DNA from: Flavobacterium sp. UMI-01
GTDB lineage: Bacteria; Bacteroidota; Bacteroidia; Flavobacteriales; Flavobacteriaceae
NCBI RefSeq assembly: GCF_019656315.1
Contig: NZ_BPLU01000001.1
Location: forward strand, 124,001 to 188,000
Direction of reading: 5' to 3'
DNA length: 64,000 nucleotides
Each line of letters begins with the position of its first letter. Position 1 is the first letter of the stretch. Positions 39,553-48,311 of this stretch are shown one piece after another. The notes under the pieces were generated by a model that worked only from the letters and a program-made list of their open reading frames with translations, did no database searches and had not been told where the DNA came from. Made by a program: the position numbers and the translations under genes.

Positions 39553-40623
39553 TTGGGTTTTTATATTTTATTTTTATTGCTGATGACTGTTTTAGTAGGT
39601 ATAAGCTATTTTTATCCTACTAAACAAAAAACAATAGAAATTGTTATTTTGGTTGTACTAGTTTTTTTTTCAGGCTTTCGCAAAAGAATAGGTACAGACT
39701 ATGATTCGTATGTTGCATGGTATCTTAAAGGGACTAGAGATTCTGATTTTGAATGTGGATTTTTGTTTATTATGAAAGTATTTAGGTACTTTAATCTTAA
39801 CCCTGCTTTCCTTTTTTTCTTTTTTTCTTTTTTGACTTGTTGTTTAGTTTATTTAGGGATTAAAAATTATACTTCAAATTCTAATATTGCATTATTATTT
39901 TTTGTAATGATTCCAAGTTTATATTTGACTTCGTTTACTCTTGTTAGACAATCGTTTTCAATGGCTATTGCTTTTTATGCTTTTTATTATCTAATCAATA
40001 AAAAATATTTAATTTATTTAGGTTTGATGTTGATTGGTATTTCTTTTCATAAGAGTCTTATAGTTCCTTTTATTTTGTTTATTGTTGTTTTCCAATATGT
40101 GAATCGTATCAATGAATATTTTATATGTGTGATGCTTGTTCTGTCATATTTACTATCGAAATTTGGGTTTGTTTATGTTTTTGATATATTATTTAAAAAT
40201 TCGAGATACTCCTATTATTTTTCAGCCCAAAATATAGAAATGAATCCATTAAAATTGATTCTTTTAAATCTAGAGTGCATTTTAATATTGTATTATTTTA
40301 AAAGACTTAAAAAGAACTATTCTTATCACCATTATCTAATAATTTTATATTCACTTTCAATTATTTTTGTTAATCTTCTTTCTGAGATGTACGAAATGTC
40401 ACGAATTGCTAATTATTTTAGAATTTTTGGAATTATTGTAATTGCAGATCTTATACTCTTGGAAGTTAATAGGAAAAGATTAGTGCTTTTTTCATTTTTT
40501 TACATATTATATTTTGGGGCATTTATCAACGGGCTTTTAACAGATATTAAAATAAATAATAATAAAGCTCCCACTTTTATCCCTTATAAAAGTTTGATTA
40601 TCTCAATACGTTCAAATCCATAA
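39553..40623 (+). CDS. EpsG-family polymerase-like membrane protein
   Basis: The 356-residue, strongly hydrophobic product has about ten membrane segments and the EpsG-family feature FRKRIGTDYDSYVAWY (about residues 43-58). Proteins of this family act as polysaccharide polymerases. The frame opens with TTG at 39553, just after an in-frame stop; the first ATG is codon 11 (39583). It is the second Wzy-like gene in the locus. Confidence 0.75.
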   Translation: MGFYILFLLLMTVLVGISYFYPTKQKTIEIVILVVLVFFSGFRKRIGTDYDSYVAWYLKGTRDSDFECGFLFIMKVFRYFNLNPAFLFFFFSFLTCCLVYLGIKNYTSNSNIALLFFVMIPSLYLTSFTLVRQSFSMAIAFYAFYYLINKKYLIYLGLMLIGISFHKSLIVPFILFIVVFQYVNRINEYFICVMLVLSYLLSKFGFVYVFDILFKNSRYSYYFSAQNIEMNPLKLILLNLECILILYYFKRLKKNYSYHHYLIILYSLSIIFVNLLSEMYEMSRIANYFRIFGIIVIADLILLEVNRKRLVLFSFFYILYFGAFINGLLTDIKINNNKAPTFIPYKSLIISIRSNP

Positions 40624-40747
40624 TGATTATTTTGTCATTAAAGTTTATTAAATATATAGGCTTAAAAAAATAAAACAACAGAGAGTTAACCTATCCAACA
40701 TAATAATAAATATTTGTTGTGGTGTTCTAAAAAATTAATTTATTAAA

Positions 40748-41704
40748 ATGATTTACATAACCGTTTTTGTTCTTTTATTACTAATGGAACTCGTGTTTTT
40801 TAAAATAGCCGATAAATACAATATCATCGACAAACCCAATCACCGCAGTGCCCATACCGAAATTACTTTGCGAGGAGGTGGTATTATTTTTTGGTTTGCG
40901 GCACTTTTATATTTCGCTCAACACTTTCAGGACAATTATTTGTTTTTTATAGGTATTACCATCGTTAGTGTGGTTAGTTTTTGGGATGATATTCAAAGTT
41001 TGTCCAGCAAGTTTCGTTTTTTTACCCATGTGCTTGCGATTTCCGTTTTGTTTGTGGATTTAGATATTTATACCCTTTTTCCTTGGTATGGTGTTTTGTT
41101 TGCCTATTTCTTTTTTGTGGGTACCATCAATGCCTATAATTTTATGGATGGGATCAATGGGATTACAGGGTTATATACCTTAGCCGTTTTTGGTTCGTTA
41201 TGGTATGCCAATGAAAATATTCAATCCTTTACCGATTCCGATTTTATTATTTATCCTATGATAGCCTCTGTTGTTTTTTTACTGTTCAATTATCGTAAAA
41301 AAGCGAAATGTTTTGCGGGGGATATTGGAAGTATTGCAGTAGCCTTTTGGATGGTGTACCTACTGTTACAATTGTTTTTGGTTACACAATCGATAGTTTG
41401 GGTGTTGTTTTTGGTCGTGTATGGCGTGGATACCAGTTGTACCATTTTACACCGAATCCAATTGAAAGAAAAATTGTCCGAAGCGCACCGTTGGCATTTT
41501 TACCAAATTTTATGTAACGAATACAAAATAGACCACCGTATAGTTGCTATGGTTTATGCTTTGGTACAACTAGCTGTCGCAGCTTTTGTGTTTTGGGGGT
41601 ATTTACGAATTCCTGATTTGGCATTAATTATAATGGTTTTGATTCCGCTATTTGCGTTGTATACTGTTAAATTTTATTTGTTAAAAAGACTTAAACAAGC
41701 TTAA
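40748..41704 (+). CDS. WecA/WbpL-type undecaprenyl-phosphate sugar-1-phosphate transferase
   Basis: The 318-residue integral membrane protein of the MraY/WecA family has several diagnostic loops: KPNHRSAHTEITLRGGGIIF (about 28-47), SFWDDIQSLSSKFRF, NAYNFMDGINGITGLY (about 126-141) and CFAGDIGSIAVAF. It also has EAHRWHFYQIL near residue 243. It should start glycan assembly by moving an N-acetylated sugar-1-phosphate to undecaprenyl phosphate. The motif set is closest to WbpL/WbcO, which use 6-deoxy-HexNAc donors, consistent with the FlaA1-like dehydratase at 46209. Confidence 0.88.
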   Translation: MIYITVFVLLLLMELVFFKIADKYNIIDKPNHRSAHTEITLRGGGIIFWFAALLYFAQHFQDNYLFFIGITIVSVVSFWDDIQSLSSKFRFFTHVLAISVLFVDLDIYTLFPWYGVLFAYFFFVGTINAYNFMDGINGITGLYTLAVFGSLWYANENIQSFTDSDFIIYPMIASVVFLLFNYRKKAKCFAGDIGSIAVAFWMVYLLLQLFLVTQSIVWVLFLVVYGVDTSCTILHRIQLKEKLSEAHRWHFYQILCNEYKIDHRIVAMVYALVQLAVAAFVFWGYLRIPDLALIIMVLIPLFALYTVKFYLLKRLKQA

Positions 41705-41763
41705 TGAGTTGGGATAAGTTATTATTTGGTTTTGGGGCTTCGACCCTTCGATACACTCAGGAG

Positions 41764-41779
41764 AGGCTTAGCTTAGCCT
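41764..41779. repeat. Near-palindrome in the gap before the cupin gene
   Basis: AGGCTTAGCTTAGCCT is palindromic except at two positions. It follows CTTCGACCCTTCGATACACT, which resembles TTCGAC-containing intergenic repeats seen elsewhere in this window. It may be a degraded copy of that family; no function can be assigned. Confidence 0.35.
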
Positions 41780-41817
41780 AACAATGAGGGGTATTATCAA
41801 AATAATATAAAGAAAGT

Positions 41818-42243
41818 ATGGAAGTTCAGTTAATTGAAGGAGCACGATTCGAAGACCATCGCGGTTCGGTGGCTTTTGTTAATGATTTTAAATTTGAGGG
41901 GATTGAGCGTTTTTATATGATTTCCAATTCCGAAGCCAATCCAATAAGGGCTTGGCAAGGTCATAAATTGGATTGTAAAAATTTTTACTGTGTGTCGGGT
42001 TCATTCAAAATTGGATATGTAAAAATTGACAATTGGGAAACCCCTTCATTAGACTTAGAAGTGCATACGGTTGTTTTAACTGCTGCCGAATCTAAGGTGT
42101 TGCATATTCCTGCGGGCTATGCCAATGCTATCGTTTCATTAGAAAAAGAGTCAAAATTAATGTCTTTTTCTACTTTGCCATTGAGTAGGGTACAAGAAGA
42201 TGATGTGCGATTTGCCCCCACTACCTGGACTATTCATGAGTAA
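41818..42243 (+). CDS. Cupin sugar isomerase/epimerase (FdtA/WxcM-like)
   Basis: This 141-residue single-domain cupin is related to dTDP-sugar 3,4-ketoisomerases (FdtA, WxcM) and RmlC. It has the metal-free sugar-binding pattern IRAWQGHKLDCKNFYCVSGS (residues 43-62) and LHIPAGYANAIVSL. FdtA-type enzymes have HxH where this protein has Gln47-Gly-His49, so the exact reaction may differ. It overlaps the aminotransferase gene by 8 bases, so the two probably act in one pathway to an amino-dideoxy sugar. Confidence 0.75.
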   Translation: MEVQLIEGARFEDHRGSVAFVNDFKFEGIERFYMISNSEANPIRAWQGHKLDCKNFYCVSGSFKIGYVKIDNWETPSLDLEVHTVVLTAAESKVLHIPAGYANAIVSLEKESKLMSFSTLPLSRVQEDDVRFAPTTWTIHE

Positions 42244-43375
42244 AACACCAATCCTTTTATCGTCAGCCCATCAGTGTGGACTTGAATTGGGTGCTATTCA
42301 GGAAGCATTTGCTAAAAATGCCATTACTTCTGGCGGTATGCAAGTCACCGCTTTTGAAGAAGATATAGAACGCTATTTAGGAGAGGATTGCCATGTGGCA
42401 GGATTGAATTCGGGTACCGCTGCCATCCATTTGGGATTAAAATTATTAGGGGTACAAGCAGGAGATGAAGTCCTTTGTCAAAGTATGACTTTTTCAGCCT
42501 CGGCCAATCCTATCTTATACCTAGGGGCGCTACCTGTATTTATTGATAGTGAAGAGAAAACGTGGAACCTCTGTCCAATAGCTCTAGAACAAGCGATTGT
42601 GGACCGCCTGGCTAAAGGAAAAAAGCCCAAAGCGATTATTGCAGTTCATCTATATGGGATTCCGTATCAAGTGGAAGCCATTCATAGCCTAGCTCAAAAG
42701 TACCAAATTCCCGTTTTAGAAGATGCAGCCGAAGCCTTAGGAAGTACTTACAAGGGACAAAAGTGTGGCGCTTTTGGAGATATTGGCATATTTTCCTTTA
42801 ATGGAAATAAAATTATTACCACTTCTGGAGGAGGAGCTTTGATAACCAAAGACGAAAACACAAAAAACAAAGCCATTTTTTATGCCACCCAGTCTAAGGA
42901 AAATGCTCCCCATTACCAGCATAGCGAGTTAGGGTACAATTACCGCATGTCTTCCGTAAGCGCGGCTATTGGGCGAGCACAAATACAGGTTTTAGATTCG
43001 TATGTTCACTTGCGAAGAGCGGTACATGCCTTTTATGTGTCCTTATTTAGTACTATTCCTGAGGTTACCGTTTTTTCAATCCAGGACTCAGCCTATTTTG
43101 CTAATTACTGGTTGACCGCCATTTTAGTTACTCCAAACGCGAAAAAAAGCATCAGTCAGGAACAGTTGCGATTGGCTTTTGAGCAAGACCATATAGAAGC
43201 CCGCCCTTTGTGGAAACCCATGCATGTACAACCTGTATTTGAGAACTGCCCTTATTATGGTAATAACGTAGCCCAAGGCCTTTTTGAAAAAGGATTGTGT
43301 TTGCCCTCAGGCTCTAATCTTACCGATGAAGAGAAAGACCGCATAACCACCGTTGTACAACGATTTTTTAATTAA
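42236..43375 (+). CDS. DegT/DnrJ/EryC1 sugar aminotransferase
   Basis: The 379-residue PLP enzyme has LNSGTAAIHLGLKLLG (about 62-77), the cofactor-stacking VLEDAAEALGSTYKG, and the Schiff-base lysine in FSFNGNKIITTSGGGA (about 189-204). The NGNKIITTSGGG form is the one seen in PglE-type UDP-4-keto-sugar aminotransferases. The frame is open back to 42200, but the ATG at 42236, overlapping the cupin stop, gives the usual start. Substrate could be a UDP-4-keto sugar from the dehydratase at 46209 or a dTDP-3-keto sugar from RfbB plus the cupin. Confidence 0.88.
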   Translation: MSKTPILLSSAHQCGLELGAIQEAFAKNAITSGGMQVTAFEEDIERYLGEDCHVAGLNSGTAAIHLGLKLLGVQAGDEVLCQSMTFSASANPILYLGALPVFIDSEEKTWNLCPIALEQAIVDRLAKGKKPKAIIAVHLYGIPYQVEAIHSLAQKYQIPVLEDAAEALGSTYKGQKCGAFGDIGIFSFNGNKIITTSGGGALITKDENTKNKAIFYATQSKENAPHYQHSELGYNYRMSSVSAAIGRAQIQVLDSYVHLRRAVHAFYVSLFSTIPEVTVFSIQDSAYFANYWLTAILVTPNAKKSISQEQLRLAFEQDHIEARPLWKPMHVQPVFENCPYYGNNVAQGLFEKGLCLPSGSNLTDEEKDRITTVVQRFFN

Positions 43376-43386
43376 GAATTGAATAT

Positions 43387-43935
43387 ATGAATTTAGAAAC
43401 CACATTTATAAAAGATTTAGTCGTATTGACTCCCACTGTTTTTGAAGACGAACGCGGGTATTTTATGGAGTCCTATAATGCCAATAAATTGAAAGATTTG
43501 GGAGTGAATATTGATTTTGTTCAAGACAATCAGTCTTTTTCTAAAAAGGGAACATTAAGAGGATTGCATTACCAAAATCCTCCTTATGCACAAACCAAAT
43601 TGGTAAGGGTGTTGGAAGGCGAAATTATCGATGTAGCGGTGGATTTGCGCAAAGATTCGCCCACGTTTGGAAAGCATTTTGGGATAAAATTAACCGCTGA
43701 AAATAAAAAACAATTGCTCGTACCGCAAGGATTTGCTCATGGTTTTTCGGTTATAAGTGAAACCGCTGTGGTTTTATATAAATGCGATCAGTTTTATAAT
43801 AAAGAGAGCGAAGGCGGTATTCGTTATGATGACCCTGAGTTGAATATCGATTGGGGAATGGATTTAAAAGAAGCTATTGTTTCTGAAAAGGATGCTGTTT
43901 TGCCTGATTTAACAAACTGTAATAGTCAATTCTAA
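43387..43935 (+). CDS. rfbC: dTDP-4-dehydrorhamnose 3,5-epimerase
   Basis: The 182-residue cupin has the RmlC signatures FEDERGYFMESYN, KGTLRGLHYQNPPYAQTKL (catalytic His61) and VPQGFAHGFSVISE (about 116-129). It converts dTDP-4-keto-6-deoxyglucose to the L-lyxo form on the way to dTDP-L-rhamnose. It overlaps rfbD by one base. Confidence 0.96.
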   Translation: MNLETTFIKDLVVLTPTVFEDERGYFMESYNANKLKDLGVNIDFVQDNQSFSKKGTLRGLHYQNPPYAQTKLVRVLEGEIIDVAVDLRKDSPTFGKHFGIKLTAENKKQLLVPQGFAHGFSVISETAVVLYKCDQFYNKESEGGIRYDDPELNIDWGMDLKEAIVSEKDAVLPDLTNCNSQF

Positions 43936-44798
43936 TGGAAAAAATTTTAATAACAGGAGGAAACGGACAATTAGGATCCGAGTTAAATGTATTGTCAAAA
44001 ATGTATTCGCAATACAAATGGATTTTTACAGATTGGCAAGAATTAGATTTGTGTGATTTAGATCGTTTAGAAGAGAATATAACGGCAATTAATCCGCAAA
44101 TTATTATCAATTGTGCCGCTCATACTGCTGTTGATAAAGCAGAATCAGAAATGGAATTGTCAGATGTATTGAATCATCAAGCAGTTGCTATTATGGCAAA
44201 ATGGAGTTTTGAACATCATTGCAAACTAATTCATGTGTCCACCGACTATGTGTTTGACGGAAACTCCTCCATTCCATTGGATGAAGAAGCTGTGACTAAT
44301 CCAATCAATGTGTATGGAGTTACTAAATTAGCGGGAGAAAAGGCCTGTTTGAAAAATAATCCAGACGCCATTATTATTAGAACTTCATGGGTATATTCTA
44401 GTTTTGGGAATAATTTTGTAAAAACCATGTCTCGATTAATGCAAGAAAGAGATCAATTAAACGTTGTCAAAGATCAAGTAGGAAGTCCAACATATGCAGC
44501 AGATTTGGCACAAGCTATTATATCAATTATTACTGGGGATAAATGGGAACCAGGAATTTTTAATTTTTCAAATGAAGGAGCGATCAGTTGGTATGAATTT
44601 GCATTGGCAATACAAGAAATAGGAAGATTTGATTGTGAAATTAATGGTATATCCTCCTCTGAGTATCCAACACCAGCGCGAAGACCTAATTTCTCTTTGT
44701 TAGATAAAACTAAGATAAAGAGGGCTTTTGGTGTAACGGTACCAGAATACAAAGAGAGTTTGAAAAAATGCATGCAACTGTTAAGGACTGTTCAATAA
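43935..44798 (+). CDS. rfbD: dTDP-4-dehydrorhamnose reductase
   Basis: The 287-residue SDR completes dTDP-L-rhamnose synthesis. It has ITGGNGQLGSELNVL (about residues 6-20), INCAAHTAVDKAE, HVSTDYVFDGNS, and NVYGVTKLAGEKA with the YxxxK pair. It starts within the rfbC stop codon, so the two are translationally coupled. Confidence 0.96.
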   Translation: MEKILITGGNGQLGSELNVLSKMYSQYKWIFTDWQELDLCDLDRLEENITAINPQIIINCAAHTAVDKAESEMELSDVLNHQAVAIMAKWSFEHHCKLIHVSTDYVFDGNSSIPLDEEAVTNPINVYGVTKLAGEKACLKNNPDAIIIRTSWVYSSFGNNFVKTMSRLMQERDQLNVVKDQVGSPTYAADLAQAIISIITGDKWEPGIFNFSNEGAISWYEFALAIQEIGRFDCEINGISSSEYPTPARRPNFSLLDKTKIKRAFGVTVPEYKESLKKCMQLLRTVQ

Positions 44799-44837
44799 AT
44801 AAAAATCGTTTTAATTTTAGTTTAAAAGCAAAAAAAC

Positions 44838-45707
44838 ATGAAAGGAATTATTTTAGCAGGAGGTTCAGGAACACGCTTGCATCCGTTGACACTGGCCATG
44901 AGTAAACAAATGATGCCCGTGTATGATAAACCAATGATTTACTATCCTTTGTCAACGCTAATGTCGGCGGGAATTAATGAGATATTGATTATTTCGACCC
45001 CACACGATTTGCCTAATTTTAAAAAGTTATTAGGAGATGGGTCGGCTATAGGCTGTCAATTTAGTTACGCTGAACAGCCTATACCTAATGGATTAGCGCA
45101 AGCTTTTGTGATTGGAGAGGATTTTATAGGGGAGGATAGTGTGGCTTTGGTATTAGGAGATAATATTTTCTTTGGATCAAATATGGACGAATTGTTACAA
45201 TCCAATACCAATCCTGATGGAGGAGTGGTTTTTGCGTATCATGTTTCGGATCCAGAACGTTATGGGGTGGTAGAATTTGATCACGATTTAACTGCTGTTT
45301 CTATTGAAGAAAAACCAGTGAAACCAAAGTCCAACTTTGCTGTGCCGGGACTTTATTTTTACGACAATTCGGTGGTGGCTATTGCTAAAAGCATTCAGCC
45401 TTCCGCTCGTGGGGAATATGAAATTACCGATGTCAATAAAGCTTACTTGGAACAAGGTAAATTGAAAGTGGGAATTTTGAGTAGAGGTACTGCTTGGTTG
45501 GATACTGGAACCTTTAACAGCTTGATGCAGGCAGGTCAATTTGTACAGGTTATTGAAGAACGTCAGGGACTCAAAGTGGGTTGTATCGAAGAAATCGCTT
45601 GGCGACAAGGATTTATAACAGATGAAGAATTAAAAGCTTTGGCGACTCCTTTACTTAAGTCAGGCTATGGCGAATATTTGATTGGATTGTTGCAACAAAA
45701 ACATTAA
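44838..45707 (+). CDS. rfbA: Glucose-1-phosphate thymidylyltransferase
   Basis: The 289-residue enzyme makes dTDP-glucose. It shows [16 protein letters not shown] (about 3-18), [30 protein letters not shown] and [20 protein letters not shown]. It closes the rfbC-rfbD-rfbA block and is followed by a 500-base gap. Confidence 0.97.
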   Translation: MKGIILAGGSGTRLHPLTLAMSKQMMPVYDKPMIYYPLSTLMSAGINEILIISTPHDLPNFKKLLGDGSAIGCQFSYAEQPIPNGLAQAFVIGEDFIGEDSVALVLGDNIFFGSNMDELLQSNTNPDGGVVFAYHVSDPERYGVVEFDHDLTAVSIEEKPVKPKSNFAVPGLYFYDNSVVAIAKSIQPSARGEYEITDVNKAYLEQGKLKVGILSRGTAWLDTGTFNSLMQAGQFVQVIEERQGLKVGCIEEIAWRQGFITDEELKALATPLLKSGYGEYLIGLLQQKH

Positions 45708-46136
45708 TTAAAAAATGGTAATGCATTATCTGAATGCTACTCTCTAATTGATTATCATCAGAATTAATTAAGGACAGGATTTCCGAAGTATCGAACCAAG
45801 TTGTCCAGTGTAGAAGATTTCCTTGACTTCAAGTGATTTTTAATGGAAATCCGATAGTTATATTATTAAAAATTGTCTTTCAGCTGACAGGTAGGCATTG
45901 AGAAGTTTTGTTTAAACTAGAATTCTCGATCCTAAGAAAAAATTTTTTGTCGCAAATTTTTTCTCAACTCGACTGCTACGCTAACAATCAACTTAAATCC
46001 GTTAAAACTCCACTGTAGCTTATTGCTAAGCCTTTGGTTTCATTGTAAAAGACAATGCGCTATGGGTTAATTAAAAAGTAATTTTTTTTGTACAATGTAA
46101 AATTTAGGTTGTTAGTTATCGGATTATTGCCACCGT
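45708..46136. other. Gene-free stretch before the FlaA1-like gene
   Basis: No convincing ORF is seen on either strand here. Two weak symmetric elements are visible: GGATTTCC (45777-45784) with GGAAATCC (45845-45852), and an A/T-rich 10-bp inverted repeat GAAAAAATTT/AAATTTTTTC (45936-45945 and 45954-45963) around an 8-base loop. The second is followed by little T, so it is at best a weak terminator. The stretch ends at the promoter at 46137. Confidence 0.5.
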
Positions 46137-46169
46137 TCGTATAATATCTCAACTTAATTTGTATTTTTG
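46137..46169 (+). promoter_or_regulatory. Bacteroidota-type promoter for the FlaA1-like gene
   Basis: TATTTTTG at 46162-46169 matches TAnnTTTG, and TTG at 46137-46139 lies 22 bases upstream, inside the accepted spacing. The predicted start would leave about 33 bases of leader before the ATG at 46209. Confidence 0.6.
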
Positions 46170-46208
46170 GGGCTGTATGCCAATAAACTCTTATAACACA
46201 TTTTGAAG

Positions 46209-48164
46209 ATGAAAAAGAAATCGAGTTTAGAGCACTATTTTTCTAAACTGTGTCAAAGATTGCGTTTTAATAATCTCAGTTATCTGCCTCGGTGGATAAT
46301 TGTAATTATAGACTTTGCCGTTTTAGCAGGTGCTATTTTGGCGACCTATCTATTGTTTAAAGGGATGGGGCTTCAGTACATCAAGATGCATTCTGAAATG
46401 CTTTTTGTTATTTCTTTCCTATTTATTAATCTGTTTTTCTTTTGGTTGTTTAGAACCTATTCAGGTATTATACGGCACTCTTCCTATATTGATGCTGTTA
46501 AACTGTTGTTCTCCCAATGCTCTGTTCTGGTTGTTTTTCTTTGTTTTAACCACACCCACGAGTTTATTTATGGAGAAAAAGCGTTTTTAAATACAGCATT
46601 ATTTATCAATGTCGTCTTGTCTTTTTGTGGGTTGTTTTTGTATCGTGTGGTAGTGAAGCAAACTTTTGAATTGTATTTTTCTCAAAAAGACGAAAAAGGA
46701 TTGACTAAAGCCCTCATTTATGGTGTGGATGCTAATGCGATATCGGTAGCCAATGCCTTGAAATTTGAATCGCCCTCTCGTTTTAAAATTGTTGGGTTCA
46801 TTGATAAAAACAGACAAAACGGAACCAAACGAATTTTGGATTTGCCTATTTTGACCCAAAAGAAACAAGTTCCTACTATCATGCGAAGTCAGGGGGCACA
46901 AGGCTTAATTATTGCCGATAAAAGTTTGTCTAAACAAGAACAACTTATTATTGTGGATCAATGTTTGGAGTACAATTATAAGGTGTACACCGTTCCTGTA
47001 ATATCCGATTGGGAAAACCAAAAAGAAATTTCTCAAAAAGTCAAAAAAATCCAAATTGAAGACTTATTAAATCGTAATCCGATTGTCTTGGATACCAAAT
47101 TAATTTCAAGTCAGTTAAAGGATAAAAGGATATTAATTACAGGTGCTGCAGGTTCTATAGGAAGTGAAATTGCCCGTCAAGTGTTAGGGTTTGATCCAAA
47201 AAAACTCATATTACTCGACCAAGCGGAAACTCCTTTGCATAATTTGAATTTGGAAATTGAATGTATCAAAACCAAATCTAAGTTAAAGTGCATCATTGCA
47301 GATATCAGAAGTAAAGAGACGTTAAGGCGGTTTTTTGAAAAATACCAACCAGAAGTGGTGTTCCATGCAGCAGCCTACAAGCATGTTCCTTTGATGGAAA
47401 AAAATCCTTCTCAAGCGATACAGACTAATGTGGAGGGGACTAAAAATATTGCTGATTTATCCTGTGAATTTAATGTTGAGAAATTTGTAATGATTTCGAC
47501 AGATAAAGCAGTTAATCCTAGTAATGTAATGGGAGCAAGCAAACGTATTGCAGAGAAATACGTGCAGTCATTGTCTCTTAAAAATGCGCAGTCAGGTAGT
47601 AAATCAACTAAGTTTATCACCACTCGTTTTGGAAATGTATTGGGGTCTAATGGTTCTGTGGTGCCTTTATTTACCAAACAAATTGCAGAAGGAGGTCCGA
47701 TTACGATTACCCATAGGGATATCATTCGTTATTTTATGACCATCCCCGAAGCCTGTCAATTGGTACTAGAAGCAGGAGCGATGGGGAATGGAGGTGAAAT
47801 TTATATTTTTGATATGGGTAAGCCTGTCAAGATTATCGATTTGGCTCATAAAATGATTAAACTTGCAGGTTTTATTCCAGATAAGGACATCGAAATTAAA
47901 GAAATCGGATTGCGTCCAGGTGAAAAACTATATGAAGAACTACTGAATGATACTTCCAAAACATTGCCTACCTATCATGAGAAAATCATGATTGCTCAAG
48001 AAATTCAAGAAGAATATCAGGTATTGCATCACCAAATCAATGAACTAATTCAATTATCAAAAACGTTTAACAAAGAAGAGATTGTTTTTAAAATGAAGCA
48101 AATAGTGCCTGAATTTAAGAGTATGAATTCCAACTATGAACAGTTGGATAAAATTAGCTGTTGA
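46209..48164 (+). CDS. FlaA1/PglF/WbpM-type membrane UDP-GlcNAc 4,6-dehydratase
   Basis: The 651-residue protein has four N-terminal membrane helices (within about residues 25-150), a CoA-binding-like Rossmann region with ALIYGVDANAISVAN, and a C-terminal SDR domain starting ILITGAAGSIGSEIARQVLG. The SDR domain carries FHAAAYKHVPLMEKNPSQAI, MISTDKAVNPSNVMGASKR and GSVVPLFTKQIAEGGPITIT. Such enzymes make UDP-4-keto-6-deoxy-HexNAc, precursor of QuiNAc, FucNAc or bacillosamine. A TTG two codons upstream (46203) is also open, but the ATG is preferred. It has its own promoter and a terminator downstream. Confidence 0.93.
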   Translation: MKKKSSLEHYFSKLCQRLRFNNLSYLPRWIIVIIDFAVLAGAILATYLLFKGMGLQYIKMHSEMLFVISFLFINLFFFWLFRTYSGIIRHSSYIDAVKLLFSQCSVLVVFLCFNHTHEFIYGEKAFLNTALFINVVLSFCGLFLYRVVVKQTFELYFSQKDEKGLTKALIYGVDANAISVANALKFESPSRFKIVGFIDKNRQNGTKRILDLPILTQKKQVPTIMRSQGAQGLIIADKSLSKQEQLIIVDQCLEYNYKVYTVPVISDWENQKEISQKVKKIQIEDLLNRNPIVLDTKLISSQLKDKRILITGAAGSIGSEIARQVLGFDPKKLILLDQAETPLHNLNLEIECIKTKSKLKCIIADIRSKETLRRFFEKYQPEVVFHAAAYKHVPLMEKNPSQAIQTNVEGTKNIADLSCEFNVEKFVMISTDKAVNPSNVMGASKRIAEKYVQSLSLKNAQSGSKSTKFITTRFGNVLGSNGSVVPLFTKQIAEGGPITITHRDIIRYFMTIPEACQLVLEAGAMGNGGEIYIFDMGKPVKIIDLAHKMIKLAGFIPDKDIEIKEIGLRPGEKLYEELLNDTSKTLPTYHEKIMIAQEIQEEYQVLHHQINELIQLSKTFNKEEIVFKMKQIVPEFKSMNSNYEQLDKISC

Positions 48165-48246
48165 TAATTTGTTTGGGTTCTAATTTCAAATATGCTTTAA
48201 TTCATTTGATATGCGATATGGAAATATACAATTGAGAATAGCTGTG

Positions 48247-48281
48247 AAAAAGGTTTGTAATAGTATTACAAACCTTTTTTT
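48247..48281. terminator. Terminator between convergent genes (probably bidirectional)
   Basis: A 14-bp perfect stem, AAAAAGGTTTGTAA (48247-48260) with TTACAAACCTTTTT (48266-48279), closes a 5-base loop and runs into T on the plus strand. The A run at the left end supplies a T tract on the minus strand. It lies between the plus-strand FlaA1-like gene and the minus-strand phosphatase gene, so it can serve both. Confidence 0.88.
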
Positions 48282-48311
48282 GTTTCTCCAATTTTTTATT
48301 GAAAAGGAATT

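Noticed and set aside
42200..42235. Upstream start for the aminotransferase
   Set aside because: The extra residues are out-of-frame translation of the cupin gene end; the ATG at 42236 gives the normal start.
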